DNA of 64,000 nt from Ustilago trichophora. Its lineage: Eukaryota; Basidiomycota; Ustilaginomycetes; Ustilaginales; Ustilaginaceae. Numbering within the stretch: the stretch's first letter is position 1; each line of letters starts with the position of its first letter. This document shows positions 42,928 through 51,942 of this stretch, piece by piece. The stretch spans positions 496,001 to 560,000 of the forward strand of contig OOIN01000002.1 in assembly GCA_900323505.1 (NCBI GenBank), read 5' to 3'. The position numbers and the translations under genes are program-made. A model generated the notes under the pieces. It ran no database searches and was not told the DNA's origin. It saw nothing but the letters and a program-made list of their open reading frames with translations.

Positions 42928-43037
42928 TTCTAGCCAGAGAGAAGAAAGCACATTTTTAACTCAATTACAAATCTTATTTGCTTCTCCTCCTTTGTTTGCT
43001 TGATCATCGCTCTTTGTGTCTGTTCCCTCTACTATAG
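42728..43037 (+). other. Alternatively spliced intron with two DLGL-coding acceptors
   Basis: Donor GTAAGT at 42728 follows a complete Lys codon (phase 0). Acceptor 1 (..CTTCTTCAG, exon from 42913) reads GAC CTT GGA CTT TAA. Acceptor 2 (..CTACTATAG, exon from 43038) reads GAT CTT GGC TTG ACC and stays open. Both therefore encode DLGL in the same phase. The intron is 185 nt or 310 nt. The stretch 42928-43037 is intronic in one form and 3' UTR in the other. Confidence 0.8.
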
Positions 43038-44765
43038 GATCTTGGCTTGACCGTTGCGAGGAGACAAACCGGCGATGTAGTGACAATCTTCGGCAGCACC
43101 GGTACAGGCAAAACCAAGCTCTCTGTTGAACTTGCGCTTGCGATCTCTAGCGACCCTGCGCGTTTTGGTGGGTATACAGGGGCGGAAGTCATCTCTTGTG
43201 ACAGTATGCAGATCTATAAAGGTCTGGATATTATTACGAACAAGGCGACTGATGAAGAGATGTCAGGGGTCAAGCATCATTTGTTGGGATTTCTTGATCC
43301 GGCACAGAGCGGCGAAAAGGAGAGTACTTATGATGTGACCAAGTTCGTCGAGGATACAGACCGTATTGCGGGGGAATTGGTGGGGGAAGGGAAAGTTCCG
43401 ATTGTATGTGGTGGAACGACGTATTACTGTCAACATTTGCTGTTTCCTGGACGGCTGATTACCACTTCAGGAGGGGGAGGCGAGGGTGAAGCTGCGGAAA
43501 AAGAGGTGGATCTGGGCAGCGATCCAGCGTATCAGAAGCTGAGTGAGGAGGAGAAGGGGTTGCTGGCTCAGGTGTCGACAGGAAACAGCGCCAAAATGGA
43601 TTTGGCGACGAGAGCGGCGAACGATCCAGAGCTAGGCATGCAACTGTGGAAGTTGCTCAACAAGATCGATCCAGCCATGGCCGCCAGATGGCATTACAAG
43701 GATACAAGAAAAGTGGGCAACTCCCTCCGGGTATTCAAGGAGACCGGTCGTCCGCATTCGCTGTGGATTGCCGAACAAGATGCCCAACAGCAACAGCAAC
43801 AAGACGAGACGCAACAAGACAATGTTGCAGGTGGAGCAAGTGGGGTGCAAGGCGTTTCCAACTATCGAAAATTGCTCCTCTGGCTATGGTGTGATCCACC
43901 GATCCTGCGAAAGCGACTCGACGACCGAGTGGATGAAATGGTACGACGAGGTTTGGAAGCAGAAGTACGCCAGATGCGCAACATAGCCAAACGTATTCTG
44001 GACGATATTGTTTCCACCTCTGCTTGTGCGAATTATCAATCGGGTATCTTTCAAACCATTGGATATCGACAATTTGCCGAATACCTGGATCGTCTCGAAA
44101 TTCTCTCTACCATCAATGGCATCACGACAAAGCAACAGCAACAGTGGTTTGACAAGGCAACTGAAGATACCAAAACCGCGACACGACAATATGCCAAATC
44201 GCAGCTGAAATGGGTTCGAAACAAGTTGATTCCGGAAGTTAGACGTTTACAAGCAGCTAGTCTTTCGTCGGATGTAGAGTTATATCTGCTAGATACTTCC
44301 AATGTGGAACAGTGGGAGGAAAAGGTTGTTGAACCAGCCTTGCGAGTAGTTTCTACCTTTTTGAACAAGGAAAAGCTACCGGATCCGGTTGAGATTTCGA
44401 ACCCAAGCGCAGTTCAACAGTACCTCTATTCGGGTAGAACGCCAAATCAGGCTTTGTCCAAGCTGCAAAACCACCCAACTTACTCGGATCCAAATGGAGG
44501 GGAAGGATTGCGCACAATACAAGCAAACAAAATGTTCACTTGCAAAGTATGCACCTTCAACCCCTCCCATCCAGTCCTCGTACGTGAAATCGACAGAGAA
44601 TCCCACCAAAAAGCCAGACATCACAGAAACAACATCATCAGAAAAATCTCCCCTCAAGAAAAGGAACTCAGAATCAAACTCAAAATCGCTCAAGGCCAAA
44701 AATTAACAGCCCAAAGACAACAATCAAAACACTTGCCAAAAAACGACGACCGACAGCAGAATTAA
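43038..44765 (+). CDS. tRNA dimethylallyltransferase (Mod5/TRIT1 type), probably expressed as C-terminal half of a fusion
   Basis: 575 codons, open from the acceptor at 43038 to the TAA at 44763-44765. An in-frame TAG sits immediately before the acceptor, and the first in-frame ATG is the Met of CDSMQIYKG, which lies after the P-loop. A stand-alone start would thus lose the ATP site, so I take this exon as joined to the aminopeptidase (1279 residues in all). The enzyme adds a dimethylallyl group to A37 of tRNAs reading UNN codons. Visible motifs: P-loop TIFGSTGTGKTKLS, VISCDSMQIYKGLDI-ITNK, VCGGTTYYCQHLLFPGR, DPAMAARWHYKDTRKVGNSL, and the C-terminal zinc finger CKVC-x18-H-x5-H near 500-530. 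A Gln-rich insert at about 43785-43830 is lineage-specific. Confidence 0.92.
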   Translation, partial: DLGLTVARRQTGDVVTIFGSTGTGKTKLSVELALAISSDPARFGGYTGAEVISCDSMQIYKGLDIITNKATDEEMSGVKHHLLGFLDPAQSGEKESTYDVTKFVEDTDRIAGELVGEGKVPIVCGGTTYYCQHLLFPGRLITTSGGGGEGEAAEKEVDLGSDPAYQKLSEEEKGLLAQVSTGNSAKMDLATRAANDPELGMQLWKLLNKIDPAMAARWHYKDTRKVGNSLRVFKETGRPHSLWIAEQDAQQQQQQDETQQDNVAGGASGVQGVSNYRKLLLWLWCDPPILRKRLDDRVDEMVRRGLEAEVRQMRNIAKRILDDIVSTSACANYQSGIFQTIGYRQFAEYLDRLEILSTINGITTKQQQQWFDKATEDTKTATRQYAKSQLKWVRNKLIPEVRRLQAASLSSDVELYLLDTSNVEQWEEKVVEPALRVVSTFLNKEKLPDPVEISNPSAVQQYLYSGRTPNQALSKLQNHPTYSDPNGGEGLRTIQANKMFTCKVCTFNPSHPVLVREIDRESHQKARHHRNNIIRKISPQEKELRIKLKIAQGQKLTAQRQQSKHLPKNDDRQQN

Positions 44766-44968
44766 AAACGTTTCACATGCTCATACATTCGTGATCTCTT
44801 GTTGAATAGTATAACCCTCGAAGCGTACGAGCGATTCTTCCTTTTTTTCCAGCGCGTGCGTCGAGGACATACTAAGCTCACTTCTTGAGATGCAACAAAG
44901 ATGCATATTACCATCAAACATGCAAACAAGGATTCTACATGCAACTAGTTTCCGACAGATTGGACTCA

Positions 44969-45131
44969 TCATACCGCCTGAGTGGCATCTATCTCGATAG
45001 CGGGCACGATCGAAGCCATAAACTTGAGAAAGATGATCATGTACTGATCTACGCGCAATCCTTCCACTTCTTCGTCTGCCGTCTCTGCGCCTCCTTCTGC
45101 TGGTGTGGCAGCTGCTCCATCTTTTGCCTCC

Positions 45132-45163
<32 letters not shown>

Positions 45164-46409
45164 GCTTGCCTCCGCACCCGCACCACCACCACCTGTAACA
45201 CGCTTGACCGCACTACTCAAACCCCAGCCCTTCTTCTTCTTCTTCTCGCCCACCGGCGCGGCCCCTGATGCAGCAGCAGCCTTCTTCTGCTCCTCAATCA
45301 CCGATGCGTTCATACGTTCAATAACCTTTTTCATCACACTGGCGTGCTTGCAAGGATGAATGCTGGCGGTTGCTACACCGACGGTGGATGCTGATGAGGT
45401 GGCGGAGCTGTCTGGTCCGGCATGGCCGTGGGGGAATGGCTCGATGGTGACCGTCTTCTGCGCATAGTCTGATGAAACGTCTTCAAAGATCTGTGCGGGC
45501 TTGAGGGGGACTCCATGCTCGTCGTAGCCTACGAGCCACATGCGTGGTGTTTGGTAGTACTTGTCGTAGGTGATGATGCAGTCGTATTTGCGGACGGAGA
45601 GGAGTTTTCCATTGTCGCCGACGGTGGAAGTGGAGGTAGGCAGGGTGGGAGGAGCGGCCGTGGCTGGGTCATCTTCTTCTTCGATACCACCGGCGAGGTC
45701 GTCCATCTCGTCGTCCATATCTGGGATATCAGGGATGTCGGGAATATCGCCGATGTCGTTGGCGGATGAAGAAGGTTCGAGTGAAGAGCCTGCTTGACCA
45801 ACACTGATGCCGGCAACGCGAGCAGCAAGATCATCTTCCTGACCCTCTGTCAGCTGGTGCTCTGGTGCAGACTGATCCTCTCCGATGTCTGGAATGTCGA
45901 GCATTTCGGCTGTGCGACTGCTGGGTCCGCCTTGCTGGTCAAAGTGAGTTGCGACCCACTGATCATCCTCGCCCGCATCTTCGCCACTCTCGTCAAAGCT
46001 CATGAGCTTTTCATCGTCCTCCTTGAGCCCAACGCCGACGCCCTTTTCAATCTGACCAACACGGCGCAAGGATGGGACACCGCAAGAGATGAGGAATTGC
46101 TTGTCCTTGGGCAGATAATCGCGTGCTTTCGATGGGCTGCCGGCACACCACTGCCATGTGGGGAATTTGTATGAAAGAAAGTCACCAGCCGCTACGAACT
46201 CGTCTGTCATAATACAGATCAGGCACAAACAGCAAGAAAGAGAAGCAAGTTTACATGTCAGCTACCTCTTCATACAAAGCAGAGATGAGCTAGCGATAAC
46301 GGAGCTACATACCTGGTGTGATCCTGCCATGCTCCTTGAACTTGGATTCTCTCAGTACAGGAGAGAGGTATTCTCGCACAGCCCAAAAGTGGGTCTGCAG
46401 TGTGTTCAT
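44969..46409 (-). CDS. ATG3: Autophagy E2-like enzyme Atg3
   Basis: Two exons, 46313-46409 and 44969-46203, give 443 residues. Exon 1 encodes [20 protein letters not shown] and [12 protein letters not shown]; the 109-nt intron (GTATGT..CAG) splits an Asp codon before [18 protein letters not shown]. Atg3 passes Atg8 from Atg7 to phosphatidylethanolamine. Visible are the N-terminal amphipathic helix, the flexible acidic region with tandem IPD triplets, the E2 core ([35 protein letters not shown]), the catalytic Cys in HPCKHASV, and the family end [20 protein letters not shown]. Between catalytic Cys and the C-terminus there is a 60-70 residue insert rich in Lys, Gly and Ala with a poly-Ala run coded by a GCN repeat (about 45136-45165). 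It is therefore longer than yeast Atg3 (about 310). The 3' end is 203 bp from the converging transferase gene. Confidence 0.96.
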
Positions 46410-49400
46410 GTTGTTGTGCTCTGCGACCAGTCGAGATCGACAAAGTAAAGAATTGCTGTGTCGAGATGAGTCTGTATAGTTGGCAAACGAGCTGAGTTGA
46501 TGGTGTGAATAGTGTGGGGTTGAAAAGGCTGGTTGCGCAGCACAGGTTGTTGCGTGTGTGTGCGGGCGTGAAGCAAGCGCCTCAGCTGAGCTTTAGATGG
46601 TCCGTGTTCCGGCAGTGTGTGAAATGTTTATGGATTGCGACTTTTTAGACCCTGAACGACACGCCGGCTTTTTCGGACTCAGAGTGTTAGATGCAAACTC
46701 AAAAACATTGGCTTGCAGAAAAAAAAAGAAAAAAAGGTGCTAAATTGAGGTTGTGAAAATAGGCTGATAAGTAGAACGTCGCTCCAACGCCTACATTCCT
46801 GGCCACAGCCATCAGCAGTGTCCCCGCTGTCCGCCGTCCAAATCAGCTTGCACGAGATCTAGCGGTTAGACGAGCAAAATCATTCCATCGCCCAGTGCAT
46901 AGTAAGGCCACGTACCGCAGTGTCGGGTTTCCAAACTTCGATGGTGCGTGAGGCGCAACATCTGAGCCAAAAAAAAACCCATCTACCGGCCAACAGGAGG
47001 GTCTCTTTCAAGGCAATCGTTTCAGGTACCGGAAGTGTAGCCTCGGAAAAAGCTGCTGTACAACAATCCATCATTATCCGGAATCTGGACTGGCGGTTTC
47101 CCGATGCCAGCAGATATCACAAGGTGTGTGTTACAGTATCACCAGCATCGACCTATCAACCAAAACATGGAGTCGCTACCCGTGTGAGACTCAAAACGCG
47201 ATAGCCCCCACATACTTAAGATCGAGAGGCCATACCATATCATGTGAGCATGCGCGCGCTTTCAGTGCACAGCTGGCCAAATGGTCCCGACAGGGTTGGC
47301 CGACGATTTCGGAGCTTGTTGCCGTGTGTGTGTGTGCGTGTGTGCGTGTGTGCATGTGTGCTATGCTCGTTTAGACAGAGAGCGGACACTGAATGCTAGT
47401 CGAAAGAGCATGAGTGAGCGCAAAAAGCAGAACGCATGATGGTCTGGACTCGTGGCACGGCCAAGTGGAACTGACTCTGAAAGGTGGACCCCACAACCAA
47501 GATGTGGATTGCGCAGCTTTGTTCACACAAGGCGGCAGCAGGCGGTTGCAGGGTTGCTTGTGTGCTACCGTGCGAGCAAATATGCAGCACAGCGGGAAAG
47601 GAAAGGTCGCCTGCGTACGCTTGGAAATTTTGACGTTTGCATTTCATAGGCGGTCACAAAAAAAAGTGCGTCGCTGAAATACGGCAATAGGCAGTGTTCA
47701 TCACTGCAAGCGAGGCTCCAACCGACGCTCCGATCCGCACGTCAAAAATAAAAGCGACGCAGTGAGGTCATGACGATCGAAGAGTGCCTCGGTCAAGCGC
47801 CTAAAATGCGCCTATGTCCGGGTCTTTGCATTGAGCCACACTCAAGTTCTACCGCTCCACCCCTTACTTAGTTTTGTGTTCACAAATTGACTCCATCACG
47901 CAGCTGAATCCTCTCCACATCCTCGTTTTGTCTTCGGCGATCCATCCTTTAAGCGAGCTTCCGGGATCCATGTCCCGCCCCTCGATTCCTGACAAGACGT
48001 TGCCCAAGTGTCTGGGCAGTGCCGTGTATGAGATAGGGCTCGGAGTGCAAGACCGTATCCGACCCCGAAAAAAAAATGAGATTCTCTTCTGCGAGCCCCT
48101 AAATCAAGCAAGCTAGACACAGATTGATCTAGCCTCGGCTAGGTTCGTTCACATTGCCGCTGTTCGGTTGGCCGATGGATCAGAAGCAGCGTGGAACTCG
48201 CAGTAAGGCTGTGCGATTTCAGCGAAAGCAAACGCCGTGGTGACCCATGAGGTTCTGCATTCAGTACCCTGCTACCCTGTTGCTCTCATTCGGCCGATGT
48301 TGGCACCGAGGACAGCCAAGAAAAAAAGAGGTGCAACAAATATTAGGTAAGTGTAGCAGCGATGCTCGCTGGTCTACACATGACAAACACGGAGAAGGGC
48401 AGAGATTAAGATGGACAGCCGGAGCTTGGCGAGGCGTAGGTGACGCTTGGATTCCTATGTACGGCGTGATTGTTCGAAAGAGAATCCTCAGAATTCCGCT
48501 GCAGTGCACAGTGTCTGTATGGCAAGCTGACTATGCAAGAATTTCTAGAATACCAAAAACATGGTTGTGGCTGCGTCACAACACGCCAATGCAACTATCG
48601 GATGCCGGTCATTCGACCTTTTTTTTTTCTCTCGAGCGTATTCACAGACTTGAGCCGCTCATGTGAACATCGAAAGCTGCTCATTCGTGGAGGCTCTGCA
48701 TTGCCGAGTTACTGGCGACTGAAAAACGAGGACGGGCGAGGTACAGAGAAAGTAGCGCAAGCAGTTCACACGGAACTCGGACGGCCCCACGGAAACAAAC
48801 AACGGTAGATTGAATGGGCTTTGGAGGCCAACAATAGTACATCGATCCTGAAGGAAATGCGAAACGGTCGAGCCGAGGAAATTTCCAACGCGAACTAGCT
48901 TACTGTACATAACTTCTGCCTGTGGAAAGTGTATGTTGATACACTGTAGCTCAAAATAAGAGGCACAATGGAGGGCAGGGAAGGAAAGAGGAGGAGGAAA
49001 GAGGAGGAAGGCAAACAAGGCTTGGCCATCTGTCTGGGCATTGCCAAATTTCAAAACCCGGGACGCCGAAAGGATACGCGCACAGTTGCACTCCGCGGCT
49101 GTCAATGTGCTTGTGGTGGGCTGGACTTGGTTGAGAACAGGGATTTGTGTACCACTCAACTGAGACACAGAGGCAGTCAAGGTCAAGGTGGGATGTTTGG
49201 AACGGACGCCCTCTTCAGGGAACTCGACTCGAGTCGAGAAGCATCCTGCTCCCAGCCGTATTGATTCGCAGCAGCTGAGTGCAGCGCATTGCCTTTTCGG
49301 TGCCACGCCTGTCAACCGCTAGCAACCGCTAGCAACCGCAATTTCGATCCGCGTGGATTCTGGACTTGGCCAGCCGCTGCGCTTCTTGAACTTCTTTCTC

Positions 49401-50364
49401 TTTTACTTTCCTCTGTCTTATTGTGCCTCGTCCGCACGTTCGAGACTCTTTCTTTTCAATAATTTTATGGCCGCTCTCACGATTATTCAATTTGTCCCAG
49501 TCAGCAGCCTCACAAAACGCTCCTGTGCCGGCTTTTGCGTCTCAATTTTTTTTTTAATGCCCCTTATCATGCGGACCAGTATAAACCTTGCTTCGACGAC
49601 GTGCCTTTTGTCAAACATCTCTCTCTCTCACACTCTCTGCTTGTGCTGCTTGCCATGTTTGACATTTTCTTTTTCCTTTTTCCTTTTTTTTTTCTTTTTT
49701 TTTTTTTTTTTGGGCTAGAACTTGCAGAGGTGCAGTTGGCTGTCCAATTTGTCGGGTCGCGCCCGTTGCAGCTGCGGGTGAATCAAGGCCTCTGTCTCGC
49801 TCAAGCACAGTTCCGTGGTCTTGTCCGCTCTTCTGCTGCCAAAGTGGCTGACCTGGTGGCGAAACAGACGGCTTCACCTTGTGAGCTGAGGCAAGAAAGA
49901 AGCGGTACCGCCGCCTTCTAGTATCTCGCTTTCTCGCTCGCGATGAAAGCGGACCCCGAGACTCTGGCGTTCCTATCTCTTCCCATTGTTCTGCGTATGT
50001 GTGAGAGCGAGTGGCTGTATGACTGGGTTCCTCCATCCATTGCTGCCTCTTCTCTCTCGACCACATCATACCATTTCTCTACACTCGCACACGCCAACGA
50101 GCTCTTGGCGACAAGCTATTGCTTCTCGAGTCGATCCAAGAACAGCTCCATTCAGCTGAGGGTACGCTTCTCGACATCATCATTATCCCAGCTCTCTACC
50201 CTCACTTCATCTACACCATATCGTTTGCAGCCTAATCATTGCTTCGCTCTCTGCACCGTCACTCTCTCGAGCAGCCTATTCTAGCGCCTCCAACGTCATC
50301 GCTTGCGGTTTCATTCCGACTCACATCCACACCAGCATTATTTGAAGCATCACCTAGGATCAAC
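46410..50364. other. 4-kb gene-poor region between ATG3 and the BLUF gene
   Basis: Contains the divergent promoters of ATG3 and the BLUF gene. In between I find only short, motif-less open frames. Landmarks are A tracts followed by GGTGC (about 46728 and 48318), a TG/CG-rich run at about 47325-47362, a 10-bp tandem repeat at 49313-49339, CT-rich sequence around 49615-49640 and a T-rich tract at about 49665-49712. A possible 5'-UTR intron of the BLUF gene lies at 50162-50230 (GTACGC..TTGCAG), and an upstream ATG at 49943 opens a short frame ending at 50284. Confidence 0.55.
49313..49339. repeat. 10-bp tandem repeat (CAACCGCTAG)x2.7
   Basis: Three head-to-tail copies of CAACCGCTAG, the last truncated, in the gene-poor region about 1 kb upstream of the BLUF gene. 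Confidence 0.85.
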
Positions 50365-51243
50365 ATGCTGCACCCACGCAGCACATCTGTTGGGCCTCTG
50401 CACGCTCAGAGGCCCACAGTGCATCACGAGCACCCACCCTCCATCCCTCGCTCTGCCATCCACACAGCCAATGCCTTTGATGGCTTTGGCCACCTTTCTT
50501 CACCAACTCGGCCACCGGCATCATTCACACGCAGCGCCTCTTCTCGCAGTGCTGATGCGATCACACCAGCCAAGCGACCTTCTTCGGGCCACTCTTCACG
50601 CCAGTCGTCTTCCGACTCGATCAACTCGGTCACCACCGCCTCCTCATTCACCCGCGCCTCTCCAACTGGTAGCCTTGACGCCGGAACCCCTGAAGAGGAA
50701 GACTTGATCCAGGTCGTCTACACCTCGTCAGCACGTTCGCGTCACATGCCCATTGAAGAGGTCAAGTCGATCCTGCGTGCATCTCGCAACAATAACATGA
50801 GCAAGGGCATCACTGGTCTCCTTCTCTACCGTGACGGCTCTTTTGCACAGTTTCTTGAGGGACCTGCTGATGCGGTGGACTCGCTGTATGATAAGATCGA
50901 GCGCGATCCCCGCCATCACGGTGTGATTCGAGTCGTTAGGCAGCCCGTAACCAAGCGTGACTTCCGCCAGTGGAGCATGGCCTTCCGCGACCTTGATATG
51001 ATCCGCAAGCGCTCCCCATCAGCAGGCTCGGACGAGGTCGGCGACGAAATGGCTCCTGAAGACCACGTCAACGAAGGCTTTAGCCAGCTCATGAACTTCG
51101 GTCTTCGCGTCGGAGACTCGACAGACAACGAGTACAGACCAGATGCGATGGGCAATGCCAAGCTCGACTTGCCCGCAGACATGTCTGCGCCGATGCGAAA
51201 GCTGGTCACCACCTTCTACCGTCTTATGGATAGACCTCTATAA
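50365..51243 (+). CDS. BLUF-domain blue-light photoreceptor protein
   Basis: 292 residues from ATG 50365 (MLHPRSTSVGP); the more upstream in-frame start-like codon is TTG. BLUF domains bind FAD and sense blue light through a hydrogen-bond switch around the flavin. The domain covers about 113-212: LIQVVYTSSARS with Tyr119, SRNNNMSKGITGLLLYRDGS with Asn143/Asn144, FAQFLEG with Gln162, a helix with ERDPRHHGVIRV, and FRQWSMAFRDL with Trp203 and Met205. All residues of the photocycle pocket known from PixD and AppA are present. Residues 1-110 are Ser/Pro/His-rich and disordered. The end (about 230-292) forms a helical extension (EGFSQLMNFGLRV, MRKLVTTFYRLMDRPL) with no enzymatic output domain, as in short BLUF proteins that signal by protein contact. 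Its partner is unknown. No signal peptide or membrane segment. Confidence 0.93.
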   Translation: MLHPRSTSVGPLHAQRPTVHHEHPPSIPRSAIHTANAFDGFGHLSSPTRPPASFTRSASSRSADAITPAKRPSSGHSSRQSSSDSINSVTTASSFTRASPTGSLDAGTPEEEDLIQVVYTSSARSRHMPIEEVKSILRASRNNNMSKGITGLLLYRDGSFAQFLEGPADAVDSLYDKIERDPRHHGVIRVVRQPVTKRDFRQWSMAFRDLDMIRKRSPSAGSDEVGDEMAPEDHVNEGFSQLMNFGLRVGDSTDNEYRPDAMGNAKLDLPADMSAPMRKLVTTFYRLMDRPL

Positions 51244-51942
51244 TTACCTTGTCCCTCCATCTCCTTGTTGTTTTCGTCCTTCCTTAGGTATATACCCCCA
51301 CGGCCACTGTCTTCAACGTCGTTGTAACTCAGCTTTTGGTCACGTTGCGTCTCTTTCTCTTCTGGGTAGATTTCTGTGATCACATTGGTATCCTCTATTT
51401 GGGCTTTCACTCTAGTCTTCTTTAACCAAGCTTGCGGTACATGGGTTATATAGTCACCAAATTTTCTCTCTCACACACCTTCCCATCTTTATTCGTAATG
51501 TGTCTCTGATTTTGAGTCTCGAAAAACAAAAGGCATGGAAAGGACTGATGTACTGCTGACTGAATTGGTTTTTTGGCGAACAGCAGCTTCTTGAGACATG
51601 TCTTCTAAGCAAGAAGAGTGATTGACCGATCAAGGCTCAAGTGGAGCTGCGTAACTTTTCCCCTTAGACGCCGCGTTCTATGAGGTAAGGTCAAGCTCGA
51701 CCCGAGGGTCCAAGTCAGTCAGCCATCATCGCGCCTTCAATATTCTTAATTTTGGTATGTTAGGCTATCGCTCAGCCCCATCTTCGGATTTCGGGCTTCG
51801 AATGCAGCACCCTTTTTTGGAAAAAATTTGGGAAATGCGCACAAACAAAGCTTCTTGGACTCCAAAATCCTTCAAGTTGGTGCCAACCTTCCTGACGCTT
51901 CACCACACCATCACAACCGCCAAAGTGCAATCAGCAGCAACA
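51244..51942. other. BLUF-ESF1 spacer
   Basis: 699 bp. The ESF1 frame is open with an ATG at 51757, but I take 51943 as start, so the last 186 bp are most likely leader. No other feature seen. Confidence 0.5.

Noticed and set aside
43047..44765. Stand-alone dimethylallyltransferase starting at 43047
   Set aside because: The codon there is TTG, not ATG, and an in-frame TAG ends just before the acceptor at 43038. I prefer the spliced fusion.
49943..50284. 113-codon frame as a first exon of the BLUF gene
   Set aside because: Splicing at 50162-50230 leaves it in a frame that stops at 50284, different from the BLUF frame; at most an upstream reading frame.
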